Shown here in pieces: positions 19,704-32,900 of a DNA stretch of 64,000 nucleotides. The notes beneath the pieces were generated by a model that was not told the DNA's origin, did not search any database, and saw only the letters and a program-made list of their open reading frames with translations. The stretch is taken from contig NC_059409.1 in the NCBI RefSeq assembly GCF_905220565.1, forward strand, positions 11,464,549 to 11,528,548, read 5' to 3'. A program made the translations under genes and the position numbers. The DNA is from Melitaea cinxia. Lineage: Eukaryota; Arthropoda; Insecta; Lepidoptera; Nymphalidae. Within the stretch, counting starts at the first letter, position 1, and each line of letters opens with the position of its first letter.

Positions 19704-22613
19704 TTATAGTAAAAGTGGAGCTCTATGAGGTATATAAAGATTTTCCATTTGGAAATCCCTTGGTCTAGATTTTTCTTCTATTTCCAAATATGTGCTTCGT
19801 ACCACTATAAGGCAGTAGAAAATTATAACTGAAAAGAAGATTAACTTTATTAATTAAAAACACATGTAATAACTTTATTATCCCTACAATAGGCATACCT
19901 ACTCGAACACATATAAGCTTTAGTTTACATAAATATTTTCAACATATTTGCCTACTGTGTGGCACTTTTAGTTTGTTAATTAATTTAATACATAAATATT
20001 TTTAAAGCAGACACACTGTCGTCTGTGCCCAAGCTATAAGTAACTTAATGCTTGTGTTATTAGTAACAGCCGTATAATAATATATGTATTAATTAATGGT
20101 TACACAATTATGTAATTAATGTTTACACAATTTTTTATTAAAATATACTTACTACACCATGTTAAGAGAAAAATAGTGGCGATGAAGTGTATGAATATTG
20201 TGGACACAACCACAGTCGCCAGACCGAGCATAAGTAAAAACAAGCCGCTATTAAAGTAATACCTGATGCATATTGCTTTATTCTGAAAAAAAAAACCTCT
20301 AAATGAACCGTCCATAGAAAAAGGGAAAAAGTTTTACGGGACAGTAGGTAAGTACTTTTTTTAGTTCTTTTAAGTTAACTATTGTTATCAATAGGCTTTT
20401 ATAATTTTCTTTTTTTTTTGTTATAAATGTAATACAAATTATAATTCTAATTGCAAACTATACATTTCGTGAAGTTTAAAATCAGCAGGATTAGGTATAA
20501 CAGTTTGTAGTTCGCATTAGTTTCAAATAGATTTTGAAACTTGTTGTTACCTTTTATTTAAATAATTCTTGTTATCAGACTAACGGTAAATAATATCCAA
20601 ATATCTTTAAAAGCATAAAAAAATTTTTTTTAGGAAAAAGTTCTTTTAAGTTAACTATTGTTATCAATAGGCTTTTATAATTTTCTTTTTTTTTTATAAA
20701 TGTAATACAAATTATAATTCTAATTGCAAACTATACATTTCGTGAAGTTTAAAATCAGCAGGATTAGGTATAACAGTTTGTAGTTCGCATTAGTTTCAAA
20801 TAGATTTTGAAACTATTGTTGTTACCTTTTATTTAAATAATTCTTGTTATCAGACTAACGGTAAATAATATCCAGATATCTATAAAAGCATAAAAAAATT
20901 TTTTTAGGAAAACTCTTGAGCCATAGCAAGCCTGATGATTTATCAACAAAAAATAGGAATTAAAAGTTACTTGTGTTTCTTTACTTACCATGTGTATACC
21001 AACGATAAGCATCACGCTAATAATCATATAGTATAAATACACTATTATTATGTAAGCATGGGTTATATATAAGCTGTAAGATACTTGTTCGTACTCCTCG
21101 AGAGTGTGTTCAGAGTCAGGTTCGTTTTCATGCACCTTTACATACGTTATCACTTTGTAGAGAGAAAAGGACAAAACACCTAAAGACAACAGTGAGTATA
21201 CCTGGAAATTATAATAAAATAATTTTAAAAATTAACCGATCACTGCAATTCAAGCTGTGTTAAATAATTTAAGCTGTATTCTGCTATGGTATGTAATTAC
21301 TTATAAGCATAACAGGTAGAAAAGAGCAGAACTATTTGCTAAATCAGTTAAGTAAACAGCAAATATTAGTTCCAAGCCTCACCAGAATGGCGCTAGCGTT
21401 GTAAAAGAGTCTATTTATTTATTTATTTATTTAAACTTTATTACACAACTCCAAAAAAAAAACAACAACATAACAACACATCAAGATAACACGTTGCGCA
21501 AAAGGCGGACTTAAGGCCGTACAGCCTTATCTACCAGTCAACCTTAAGGCGTAAAAAAATAGTAAAAGTAAGTGTTGAGGTAGGTCTATGAAACAATATA
21601 AGCAAAATAAACATACGCATATAAATACATAAATATACTTATATATATACATATATACATACTACAAACAAAATATATAAAAAAAAGAGAAGAAAAAAAA
21701 GAGTCTAAAGTGATTTTAACAGTTACAGACGAAGTGAAGTGAGCCGAGTTGAAAATTTTAACATTTTTGGTGATTAAAGAAGTTAATAAGGTTAATACGT
21801 CATACGTATGGAACTTTCAGAATTTCTGTGCTTCAAATTTATTTAAATAATGTGAGTCCGGAAACGGCTGAAAGTGCCAAGAGTGTTTTAATTCTTGTGA
21901 GATTGTAATAATTTATTAATTTGATTGATTGTAATAATGTATCAAAAACTTTTAAAAATAATATTAAATGAGTTACTTTTGTAAAAAGCTATTAATCAAT
22001 TTGTTTTAATATACCAATCCTTGGTAGTAAGCGGCACCAATTTTGCAACTTTCGACGGATATCTTTGATATGCAAAAGATGGTTCTCCATACCTCTAAGT
22101 TCTACATTTTTAAAACCTAAAGAATAGGAATCGAACCAGAAATAGAGTGGTAGATACAATAATGTGACTTTTTTTTCTTTTAGTTTCTTTTGTCTTATAA
22201 TATTAGCGAGATTATACACTAGCAAAAGTAGAACGTTTAAAATCCTTAAACTTAAAAAAAGCTGTTATAGTTTCTTGTTCAAGTTAATATTATTATTTAT
22301 TGTTTTTTTAGACATGTTCCATTTTACATCATTAAATTAATAACAAACATATTTGTATAAATGACTAGTTTATTTATCTGAATACATTTTTAAAAATTTC
22401 GAATATTAGGACCGTTTAGGACAGTTTCGTTTACAGACATAATTATAAGTTCTCCTACATTAACTATTGAATATATCTAATGTATCTTCTTCCTTTTCTT
22501 AATGCAAAACATATTTTAATACTTACAATGGATAAATATCCAATTATTAGCGACCCGGTTCTCGATGGTAAGCAAAAACAACATTTTGTCACTCTAGGCA
22601 ATTCGTAAACCAT
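19704..22613 (-). CDS. TMP1: small four-pass membrane protein, LAPTM-like (176 aa)
   Basis: Exons (minus): 22613-22527, 21201-20989, 20282-20153, 19804-19704. Lengths 87, 213, 130 and 101, phases 0, 0, 1, consistent AG/GT junctions. The protein opens MVYELPRVTKCCFCLPSRTG, a cytosolic Cys-rich box, and runs into the first hydrophobic segment (SLIIGYLSIVYSLLSLGVL). A charged loop (HENEPDSEHTLEEYEQ), a second segment (IIVYLYYMIISVMLIVGIHM), a third (FLLMLGLATVVVSTIFIHF) and a fourth (ATIFLLTWC) follow, then a short polar tail. The last codon joins across the intron (A|TG). Neighbour TMP2 is its paralog, 290 bp upstream in the same orientation. The layout recalls LAPTM4/5 (endolysosomal four-pass proteins), but identity is too low to be sure. 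No PPxY motif seen in the tail. Confidence 0.85.
20365..20913. repeat. Tandem duplication of ~275 bp in TMP1 intron 2
   Basis: The unit beginning ttcttttaagttaactattg and ending with agcataaaaaaattttt runs from 20365 to about 20640. It is repeated from 20641 to about 20913 with only a few differences (poly(T) length, a/g changes, a 3-base indel). Recent duplication; no coding content. Confidence 0.85.
21413..21580 (-). repeat. LINE 3'-end fragment with (AAAT)n tail
   Basis: On minus it ends in (AAAT/TAAA)n after ttggagttgtgtaataaagt, preceded by gtacggccttaagtccgcct and gcaacgtgttatcttgatgt. This is a familiar lepidopteran non-LTR retrotransposon 3' end. It lies in TMP1 intron 1. Confidence 0.6.
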
Positions 22614-22899
22614 TTTTATCACAACACTAAAATACCTTTATTAGATTATTATTTCCTTAATAACAAAAAAAAGAACTCCTTTTTTAAAGGTGTTTAAAAG
22701 TATTTCCAAATATTAAGGTTATTTTAGAAATAGGACTTGATATGAGGTATGCACTCATACATTAGTTTTGTAACGTTATCTCATCATCAGATTAGGGACG
22801 GGCTGATAAGGACTGACCAAAGCCACGGTTGATAGACATATATGCTACATTCAGCTTGTTTTATATTATATATATTTAATACTCACACTAAGACTAAAA

Positions 22900-25800
22900 T
22901 CAGCATACATTTTTATTCTCTTCTACGAGGTTAACGTAATAACTGTAGACAACGATGAAGGAATAGAACTCGAGAACTAAAAGAATAAATTAAAGTATTA
23001 TTTAGAAGAACAAAATTTAAGGAACTTTCTAGTTAAGTTCTAAGTTTTATATTTTTTTTATTCCATTTCTTAAATATTGGGCTGAATCTTGTATAGGTAA
23101 CAGTTTAGATAACTTTATTGTGCCGTAAAGCTTTATATTATAGGCTAATTTCTCAAAAAAGTATGCTTTCTTCTCTCTTCTTCATGCTTCTACATTAGCA
23201 TTCTTTATGTTATGTTGTGCACCATTCATTAAAATACCGACTCGGCTTTGTAACTGCAAGCAGCTACTTAGATGTCTAAGTAAGTATCTGTTGCACTATC
23301 CAGCTTGGTAGTAGACACATTTTAATGTACAAAAACAACTTGTTTTCGTTTAGCGAAAAATAAATTAGCATACTTAAATAATAATAAAAAAGTTTGTTTT
23401 ATTATTTCAAAATCTTGTTTTTCCCAGTGAGTAGTCATATACTAATGTTTAGGAAATGGCTCGCTAGTTCTATTTTAGTTAAAATATACAAATAGAGCAA
23501 ATATCGAAGTCTTTTGTTAATTACCTAATTTAATTATTTTATATGGTTTTTATACTTATACTTACTAACAAAGAACAGTATCGCCAAATACCACCCAATC
23601 AGCAGTTTGTGAGCCAGGCATAACACGAACAGTGCTACCACTTCAATGAGCCAAGTCACAAAACGACATATTAAATAATGTTGGAGTAAATCTGGCCTAT
23701 ACTGGAATTTTTTTATTTATTACCATTTAAAAGAAAAATTACAGAGATGTAAATTTAGGTAAAGGTAACTTTCAAGAAGTAGGTAATCAACTGTAACATA
23801 AGGTACTAAGAGATTTTATTTATTCTAAGAGAATAATAAAAGTTGACAATCTTAGGTCTTATTAAATTTTGTTTTATGTTCTTGTTAAAGATTGTCCTTA
23901 TTTATAAGAGGTATCTTTAAGAAAAGTTTAATAAGGCATTTATCGTATTCTAATGAGTTCTAATCAGTCATCGAAAAAATATAACATATAACTTCCAGAT
24001 TGTGCGATGCAGGGTCGGGTTTCAATATTTTCAAGACACTTAAGCTAAGTCATAAATTTATAATACATTAAAATAACAAACATTCAGCCTGTAACATCCC
24101 ACTGTTGTGCATAGGCCTCTTTTTCCATGTAGGAGAAGGATTGGAGCTTAATCCACCACGTTGCTTTACTGCAGGTTGGTAGATGTGTTCCATACTATGA
24201 GTAACGATCGCTATCAGGTATTTATGATAACAACCGGGACCGACGGTTTAACGTGCTCTCCAAAGCATGCTAGAGAGACCCACAAGGACAGACACCCAAA
24301 GCGGTAAGAAATATTTGTACAAATACAAATATCCATCCCGTGCGAGAATCGAACCCGCAAGCCGTCGATGTTTTAGGCGACTACTCGCACTAGTACACCA
24401 GAGTAGTATATATATATATAAATCTATACTTATAGATTATTTTTGTTTAATTTTAATTCTTCCGAAACAGTGAGTAGGTATATTAGAAGGTTTAACAGAA
24501 AAAATATATAAGCACGTTTTGTTTAATGTAATTATTTGTTAAAACGCAAGTATTTCTAGTCGTTTGGTTTCATCAACTTAATCTTATTTTTAACCGACAT
24601 CCAATAAGTTAGAGCTTCTCAATTCGTATGTTTTTTTAATGTATGAACTTTTGACTGGGTGAGCCGATTTTGATATTTTTTTTTAAATCGAAAGTGGTGT
24701 GTGTCATTTGGTCCAATTTAAATTTAATTGCGATCAAACAATCACTTTTCGAGTTATATCTGTTAATGCGTATTTACTTGACTACGAGTATTTTGTTGAC
24801 GACTTACGTCGTGTTATATACCACACAACTTTTCACTGGGTATACCGACTTTGATGATTCTTGTTTTAATCAAAAGCTGATTCTAGTCATGTACTCCCAT
24901 TTAAATTTGATCGATATCTGATGACTACTTTTTGAGTAATCTTTGATAATGCGCATTTACTTGTCTATTTTTTCGTCTACTTACGTTGCATTACTTGTCT
25001 ATCCAATACTGTAGTCGGTTTTTTTTTCGTTTGCGAGCAAACACAATGCTTAATATTACGTACATATACGTTTTGTAAAAAAGTAAATATTTATACTGAT
25101 ATAATTATTAAAACTAGTAGATACTGTAATCTAAATACACAATTTTGATTTTATGAAGTTAATAAATATTTTGAAACTAATAAGTTATTACTAATAACTG
25201 ATTAATTGTTCATCTTACTGCACTTACACAACATAATCCAATAGTAAAATGTATCATAAACACAAATGTAATAGTTTCACATAGCAGCAACGCCAAAACC
25301 GTGTAATAAATAATATATAGAAAATCTGTAGCAGGTTTCTTTTCTACGAGCCAGGCGCCGAACAGCGACTCTTCACCAATAAGAACTTCTAGGATTATCG
25401 TTGAATAGAATAATATGCAAAGTCCTGTACGCAACTGTGAAAAAGCATGTTCTGTATGTACTAATGCTGGTTATTTCGAATATATTTATTTATAGACACT
25501 TTCGATTGTTTGTGCCTTGAACGGAGCTGGACGCAAAGAGGGTGTTGTGCTGACGTTTGTCTAGTCTCCAAGAAATGGCGTTTGGGAATAAGTAATAAAA
25601 TTTAAAATCTCTTAATTTTGACTGTAATAAAATTCACATTGGGTTTATTATATAAATATAAAGTTAATATCTTATATTACTTAGTATTTTTTTCATTAAT
25701 TTTTCTGTGATTAAAAGATTTGTTAGGGTCAGAGCATGTGGGACTTTACGGTTACATTATTTAAAACCAGGATAAAAATAGAAATAAAAAAGTATGAGTA

Positions 25801-26216
25801 TTGTAAACACTTGTTTATGTTGTAGTATTTTTTAAATATTTTTATACAACTAGGTCGACAAACAAGCGGACGGTTCTCCTGAACACCAGAAGCATCGTAA
25901 CGCGTTGCCGACCCTTACCCCCCCCCCCCTCCATCCACAGGACAACACTACTAGAAAGCAGTGTTATTTAGTGCCGATCTTCTGTAAGGTTGAGGTAATT
26001 CCCCAGACGCACTGTTCCAGATTTTGAGTAGAATATTTCCTATTGTGCATTACCTCAATGTATAGTAATGTAGTTATAACAGTTTTAGGTAAATAGTGAA
26101 AAGTAGTAATAACTTACAGCTGTCCAGCAAAGAATTAATATAGAGCCGCATCGTAACGAATACAAAATTAGGAATTTTTCCACAGTTGGTAAAATAACTT
26201 CAATATTTACACACAT
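22900..26216 (-). CDS. TMP2: small four-pass membrane protein, diverged paralog (172 aa)
   Basis: Exons (minus): 26216-26118, 25434-25228, 23701-23566, 22976-22900. Lengths 99, 207, 136 and 77, phases 0, 0, 1 as in the other five genes. The first exon (FLILYSLRCGSILILCW) lines up with the Cys box and first segment of the paralogs, but the CC pair is lost. The second exon carries the loop GEESLFGAWLVEKKPAT and a hydrophobic segment (FLYIIYYTVLALLLCETITF). The third gives FVTWLIEVVALFVLCLAHK, and the fourth completes the last segment (LEFYSFIVVYSYYVNLVEE) with a very short tail. Exon 3 is exactly 136 nt, as in TMP4. It is the first of two minus-strand genes; TMP3 begins 3.7 kb away on the other strand. 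Function unknown; LAPTM-like by plan only. Confidence 0.8.
24085..24400 (+). repeat. SINE-like repeat S2 with tRNA-like B box (TMP2 intron 2)
   Basis: Begins cctgtaacatcccactgttg and ends with gtgcgagaatcgaacccgca, whose reverse complement carries the pol III B-box-like GGGTTCGATTC. Blocks for ggagcttaatccaccacg and acaaccgggaccgacggttt are shared with 3235-3470 (inverted) and in part with 28805-28860 and 47030-47105. Confidence 0.7.
24590..25050 (+). repeat. Dispersed repeat R1 (two internal subunits) in TMP2 intron 2
   Basis: Runs from taaccgacatccaataagtt to gtttgcgagcaaacac. It contains two related halves, each with acttttgactgggt/acttttcactgggt, a tttaaatttaatt block and a gatctga/gatcaaac block. 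Related copies are at 32890-33500 (plus), 28265-28530 (inverted), 37380-37560 (plus), 46330-46800 (inverted) and 49130-49330 (plus). Confidence 0.7.
25855..26040 (-). repeat. SINE-like repeat S1, inverted copy (TMP2 intron 1)
   Basis: Reverse complement of family S1: gacaaacaagcggacggttc, acgcgttgccgaccc, an internal poly(C) run, then gatcttctgtaaggttgagg. Ends about 80 bp before TMP2 exon 1. Confidence 0.65.
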
Positions 26217-27134
26217 TTTAGATAGATTTAGAAGATATTTTAAATTTTAAATTATAGATGTTATATAAATATCCATAAAATGTGATATATTTCTAAAATA
26301 ACGTATTTAAAAAACTCTTTACACTCAATGATCACAACTTTTTCTACTTTATATTTTATTTGATAAAGGTTGAAAATTAAATTTATAGTATTACAATCCA
26401 AAGTTAATAATTTAATGTATATAAATACAATTTTATACTATGTCACATATGACAGAGAGAACCAAAGAGTATACGAACATTAAATACGTACGTAGATATG
26501 TACATAATATTAGGCTATACTAGTATATGGTATTATTTTTTAAATAATATTAATATGTAGTGTATTTGATTTTAGGTGAGAATGTAACTCATTAAAATTG
26601 TATATGATCTTGTGATAAGAAAATATGTTTAACGTTAGTACATAGAAGTCTAGATCTAAGGTAGTCTACAAATGACTATGTACATTGTACACATTATAAA
26701 TACACTATAAACACATACCTCATCCAGAATCAGAACAGGAATAAATCCTGCGATCCGGAGTGGAAAGACTGCCAACTATAGTCATTAAAGAATACATTTT
26801 GGTTAATAATTGCTTATTACCCTCAAGACAATTATTTACAATTGACAATACTATTCGTACGTTAATGTTTTTGAAATAACTAGATCAATATATAGATAGA
26901 TTTTTGATATGATATTAAAAAAATGTTTAGAATTTCCTAATGTGTGGGTAACACAAAAATAGAATCATAGAAATTAAAAATAGTATGGTGTCGTCTCCTG
27001 TCAAAAATTTTCATTGTAATATGAAACTTTGAATAGTTTGAGGGTTTCTGTAAATAACTCACTATAGACGAGGCCACAGTCGCTTAGACCGAATATAAAA
27101 TCATTATATCAAAAATTTCGATCTAGCGGCTACA
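26217..27134. other. AT-rich flank between TMP2 and a tRNA-like repeat
   Basis: 5' flank of TMP2. AT-rich; no further exon recognised. A phrase near 26893 (gatttttgatatgatattaa) recurs at 27209 just right of the tRNA-like sequence. Confidence 0.45.
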
Positions 27135-27207
27135 TCATTCCATAGCTTAATTGGCTAGAGCACCGACACGGTCAGTCGGAGATGCAGGTTCGATCCCTCT
27201 GGAATGG
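27135..27207 (+). other. tRNA-like sequence, probably a tRNA-derived pseudogene or SINE head
   Basis: A 73-nt stretch has a paired 7-bp acceptor (TCATTCC with GGAATGG, one G-U), an A-box-like tagcttaattggct, a perfect anticodon stem CCGAC/GTCGG and a B box GGTTCGATCC. The anticodon loop ACGGTCA lacks the conserved T33, and the T stem has a mismatch. Thus a functional tRNA is unlikely; a decayed tRNA or SINE-type tRNA head fits better. Confidence 0.6.
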
Positions 27208-27424
27208 TCGATTTTTGATATGGTATAAAAAAATGTTTAGATCAAATGAATTTAAATATCCATTTATAAGGCTTGTTTTACCGGTTCTGATAAAGTTCAT
27301 GAGCAGGATTTAAAACAATCTTTAAGATCTGTTTCATTTCAAAAAATAAATTACAACATTTTAATTCTTAGGTTGCGAATAGAAATGACATCGCGTTTCT
27401 GCAAAAAGGCGGGAAGGCCTCCAC

Positions 27425-28185
27425 TCAGCATATGCAGTCCACTTTCAGGTGCGGGCCACCAAATTGGCTACACACGTCCTCTGTTTCCGTGCAGAACTTC
27501 TTATTGTGTGCGTAGGCTAGACGCCTCACATACTGGACCAACGGAGATGGGTATTCCCAGTTCTGATTTCTTACGGCTTTCAAAACGTCCTCGTCAGTAT
27601 TAACTAAGATTACCCCCCTCAAAACCAGAAGCGGATCCCTGTTACAGACTTCTTCGACTACGAGACCTTACCGTTTTTAGTCTCGCACTGACCTTACTCT
27701 GCTCCTCGGTGGTGCTAAAAACCATCACCACCTTTCACTTCTGGCGCACCTACTCTACTTTGGTCCAGCCCTCTTTCGCGTTGACTGTCTCTTTTATCCT
27801 AGTGAGTAAGTCATCTTTCCATCAGTCCATCTGCTGATAATACCACTAAGGATTGGAGCACAGACGATTTTTTCGGCGAAGACTGACGCATCTGAGCCCA
27901 CATACGTCTTTCGTGTCACTAGTTCTTCCTGTTGCTTTATCATTTGCGCTTGCAATTTAAGGAAGCCTCTCACCGTTTTCGACCTGAAAGTGTGTTCCTG
28001 CAGCTTTTGCTCAGCACCAGTTCCATAATCGCCATGGGAGTGGGGTCGACATCCTCAGCCATCAGCTCCACCTCTCTGGTGCTTTCTTCACCTGCGCGAG
28101 CCCTCTCAGCATTCAGCTTTACCTCGCTGGTCTCAAGCAGATCATACAGACCTTTTATGGTATCAGCTATGGTCTTCTTATACAT
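27425..28185 (-). pseudogene. Decayed ORF1 (gag-like) of an R1-type non-LTR retrotransposon
   Basis: On minus, an N-terminal piece (28185-27970) begins MYKKTIADTIKGLYDLLE. After frame changes a C-terminal piece (27622-27425) begins RGVILVNTDEDVLKAVRNQN and ends with a damaged zinc-knuckle region (KKFCTETEDVCSQFGGPH), where the usual HCGGPH has become QFGGPH. Such CCHC-containing ORF1 proteins package retrotransposon RNA. The GC content is higher than the surroundings. No adjacent ORF2 was found. Confidence 0.7.
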
Positions 28186-28264
28186 TAGATAATATTACGA
28201 TAAAAAGGCAAACAAATATGCCTAGGTTTTAACATTAAAACAATAAGAACTTAAACTAGCAATA

Positions 28265-28530
28265 ATTGCGTTTGCTCGCAAACTAAAAAAAAAACAACTT
28301 CAATTAAGTGAATACGCATTATTAGACATAACTCGAAAAGTACTTGAAAGATCTCAATTAAATTTAAATGGAACTACATGGCACGTACCACCTTTCGATT
28401 AAAAAAAAGTTGTATCATTAAAAAAAACATCGACATCGGTCCACCCAATCAAAAGTTCTGAGGTAACATACGTAAAAAAATACAGTCGAACTGAGAACCT
28501 CCTCCTTTTTTTGTAAGTCGGTTGAGAAAA
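28265..28530 (-). repeat. Dispersed repeat R1, inverted copy
   Basis: Starts gcgtttgctcgcaaac and ends aagtcggttgagaaaa, the reverse orientation of the copy at 24590-25050, with one half only. Confidence 0.65.
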
Positions 28531-29916
28531 CTCTACCTTTGGTCAATAACTCTAGGAAGAGTCATCACCCCGTGTCCAGTTCGAAGACCTTGTAGTGGGG
28601 GGGTCTTAGGTAGATAGTAGGTAGAGGGTCAGGAGATTTTAATTTTGGCAGATATTTTTTGTTTAATTTTTGTGGTCCACCCCAGTTAAGATATTAAGAA
28701 AAATTGAAATCATGTAACAGCAGGATTCATTAACAGCAGGAGGTAGAAAAAGTTCTTAAGACCTGTTTCTACTACTACTACTAACTACAACTTTTATTTT
28801 AATTTTATTTTTGCTTTAGCCTGTAACATCTCACTGCTGGGCATAGGCCTATTTCTCCATGTATATTTGCAAATAAAAATATCTCACAAATATAGTGGAA
28901 TTTGATGGTAAAAAAGAATAGTATATCAAAAACTTTTATCTGTTGGATACCATAATCCGTCAAATTGCATTATTCACAAGTGGCTAAAAACAGTCCCTTA
29001 GTAATCTTCTCATACTCGTTCTTTTTGTATTTTATCATCAGTCATTTTTGTTACTATTAATAATTATTACTTTAAATAATACCATTTTTTTAACTTAAGT
29101 TTAAAGAGATTTATTTTAACTTTTATTTGCTTTATCTGATTATGTTTTTATTAAAAAGGTTTTCAACATCTTTAACTAGTTCATTTCCAAAGTATAGAGT
29201 TGGTTAACAACAGCTATTCCTTGTAATTGCTTGTTCTATTTGCTAATTTGAATTTAAAAGTTGTTGTTTATTAATTCAGGAGAAATAGGTCCATTAGGGC
29301 CTATGATGACATATACCGGGCCATTATGCCTATTCTACCTCCTACCGCTAAAGTCTATTCGTAACTTATTTGCAGAATAAACCTTATCTACAACCGGAGG
29401 AATCAGCCCTCAATATGCATTTTTATATATTAAAAGTGAAAATTATTACACACACATACACTAACTATATTTACACAATTTAAAAGTGTGCAACATTGTA
29501 TCGCGCTGTTATGATAGCTAGATTGATAAAATTACGATTTAAATATGGTACATACAATATACCTATTAAGAGATTTAATGATTGAAAGATCCATTTTTCC
29601 TTATTTTGCTTACAATTAATGTTTGATATTTGTGCCTTATCCATCATAAGATAATCATTTAGAAGGGGTTTCCTGTAAAAAGACCTGCTCTGTTCGGGAT
29701 TCGATAATTGTAATCTAATATCAGTAATCCACATCGATCATTGTATCATAAAATTCAAAAGAACGTTTAATACATTTATTTACAATGATAAGATTGTGTT
29801 ATACTAACGTTTACACTCTGTATTTTAGCATTCATAACGTTTTAAAACTATGATAAGTAGAAAACTCGAGCAAACAATTTAATAAGTTTTACTTTTGTTC
29901 TAAGTAAATATTGTCA
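28531..29916. other. Intergenic between the divergent TMP2 and TMP3
   Basis: Holds a short S2 fragment (28805-28860: agcctgtaacatctcactgc, gggcataggcct) and otherwise AT-rich sequence. The open frame at 29480-29734 (minus) has no recognisable domain. Confidence 0.5.
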
Positions 29917-32900
29917 ATGGCACTCAAGAGAAATTTAGAAATATTCATTCGCAAAATCAGCGAACGCTTTAAAGGTAGGTAAGTATTTTTTTAAACTATT
30001 GTAATTTAATATACGTATTACAATATCTCTTAAATTGCAAACAAATATATTACGTTGATAAGTAATTACGTAGCTACGTAACAAACGTTGTACACTATTG
30101 GTAGTTATGTAAAGTAAATACATTAGTAAAATAATAATGTAAAAGTAAATATTGTACATACACACATAGGCATTAGTTCTAACAATTGTGTGTATATAAT
30201 ATGGGTGTACAATAAAAATTAGTACACGTATATGTTTTACTAGTCAAATTTTTCATTCCCTTTTAAAAATATTTCGGAATAATTAATTTTAAGGTTTTAC
30301 ATTTAAATATTAAATGCGTAGGGTTGTGTGTAATATGATAGATGTTAGCAAACCCGACATCAGTTTTGCAGTTCTAATTAATAGTAGGTTCAACATAAAT
30401 ATTGACTTTTAATTCGACTGCTGATAGAAAAGTATAACAAGTGTTTCCTACCATTGCGTATACAAATTGATGAAATAGAGTAATCTTTTATTTGTCTAAT
30501 GCTATTAAAAAAACAATTTACCTATTTCGATAGAAAGTAAATAGTTAATTCAAGAAAAATAGGGTAGAGAGAACGCTATTATTCCTATATATACAAATAT
30601 ATGACTGAGAGTAATTCGGATTAAGAATTCAATTCATCAGGCTTCTCTACTTGTAAATCGTAAATCTCAAAATTCTTATCAATGCTTAAATTTATCTCAC
30701 AATGTTTTGTTCCAAGACAAGATCTACATATACTCGTATATGCGAAAAAAGCTATCTTCTATACATATAATAAAATGGTAGGAAAGTCAAAACTGTACAT
30801 TAAATATTTTTTTAAAAGAATATTTGGGGTGTGATCTACAATCGATACCGAAGCCAAAAATGTATTTTTTAGAATTTTTGTCTGTTTGTCTGTATGTATG
30901 TCCGGGATAAACTCAAAAAGTACTGCATGGATTTACTTCAAATTTGGCACGAATATAATTAAGAAGTCGGGTCAACATATAGGCTACATAATTTCACGCT
31001 ATCACCTACGGGAACGAGCAGTGAACCTTTATTTCTTCAATGCATCGCATTTCTGCAATGGTCGCTAGTATAACATAATTTTATTTAGTTTCTCGAGCCC
31101 ATATAATAATTATTTTATAACGAGAACAATAAAGAAATAAACGTAAAGTTAACCATTGTGACTCCGTAACAATTTGGGTTTTTATTGCGTTACTTTTTGG
31201 TTAAAAATATGAAATAAATATATCTAACTAGCTGTGGTCGCGTCTTCGTCCGCGTGGAATAGTGACTTTCCATTCTCAACGTGATTCTTTAAATTGGCAT
31301 AACTTTTTTATTTTTGAACCGATTGACATAAAACAAACACTAAATGTTAAGATAAGATTGCCACAATATATTAGTAAAATCACATCTAAATCGGATAAAC
31401 CGTTTCTGAGATTAGCATGCACAAACGCACAGACAAACTGAAAAAAATTCTGACAATCATCGTTTTGGGTGTTATTACTTATTTGCGTTGATAAAGGTTT
31501 CAATAATATTTTTTCTCATATATGTTAGATGTACAGACAGCAAACCGTTACATTTTTATTATATGTATTGATTAATAGGGGCAAGGACCAAAATCAACCT
31601 TTCTTTTCCAGTGTCTTTTGGCACTTAAATATTCAGCGAAACACAACATTACTTGAGATCAGTATTATTATGCTTGGACCTTCAGTGAGGTAGAATTAAT
31701 CCCCAGTCGAGTTGCTTCAGATATTGACTAAGATATTTCTGGTCGTGCCATACCTAAATAATTTAACCTAAAATAATGCAATCATAATGGAATGGACGAG
31801 CACATAAAGTTGCGGAATAGCTTTTTAAGTTAAGAGACATTATCGAGCAGTAAAAATTAGTTCATGTCACATGTGTCAACAAATGTTTGTAAGTGAAATA
31901 TTATTTTGGAATTTCCCACAACACTACGCCTTTCACTGTGTGGCAATATAGAACCCTATGAAGTTTGATGTTGAGGCTCTACTTAATTTTCTTATATTCT
32001 AGGAACGAGAAGAAATCAAAATGTTACTGGCCCGAAATCGATAGGTATTGCGGATGTTGCGAACTTACCACCGGTATCTACATCAGATCATTAATCTCTG
32101 TGGTAAATATATATATATTTGTAAATATCTAGGATAACTCGTTTAATAATATAATATATTCTCTATTATTAAGACTTTTAAGATCGTCTCTGTATGCATG
32201 TTTACGCTCACGTACAATTTAGGTAGCAAAATAACAATATTCATTAAAGATAATCTGAAAAGTTTTCTTTAATATATTAATACAAAAATTAAATACAGTT
32301 GTGTTAAATAAGTTTTTTCATCAGATAAATTGGTCACAAGTATTTTTAATGAGTGTTTTGTTCGTTATAAATGATTAAATTTTACGATAAAGAGGTGTTG
32401 ATTATCTAGTATGTAATTATATCAATAAATATACATATATTAGTTCATACATATGTATTTAACGTTATTTATTATTGATTTTTCCTCCTTAATATGTGAC
32501 CACTTCTAACCAGTGCTACTGTATCGTGTCCAGCACCGAAAGGTTATCTAGAAGAAATCGCTATCTAGCGATAAGATCGCCTTTGTACATCTTATCTGTA
32601 TCTATGTATCTTTCTTTATATGTCTGTAGTTCGGTATACATACATTAAGAATAAATAAATAAATATTTAATTCAACGCACTTCATTTTAAATATCTGAAC
32701 TTACCACACATCACTCCGTTAACGACAGCTATCCCTCATAAAATTCAGAAGGCATGCTTCTGTTCTGCATACATTCGAATAAAAAATATTAAATATTTGT
32801 TTTATTTATCTACTTATAGATTTCTTTTCCACTATTTTTAATTAGAAAATTGACAGAAAGAATTAGCAGATAAACGATAGAACAATCTTTATATCTTTTT

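Noticed and set aside
21992..22225. 77-codon minus frame in TMP1 intron 1 (contains LYFWFDSYSLGF)
   Set aside because: Looks protein-like but I cannot place it in any family, and no splice sites link it to the TMP1 exons; possibly a relic of a mobile or foreign gene.
24267..24921. Two plus-strand frames in TMP2 intron 2
   Set aside because: They lie in dispersed repeats S2 and R1 and run through non-coding repeat units.
27373..28192. Plus-strand frames with Ser/Arg-rich translations
   Set aside because: Opposite strand of the decayed R1-type ORF1, which shows the recognisable motifs.
29480..29734. 84-codon minus frame
   Set aside because: No domain, no codon bias, no plausible splice partners.
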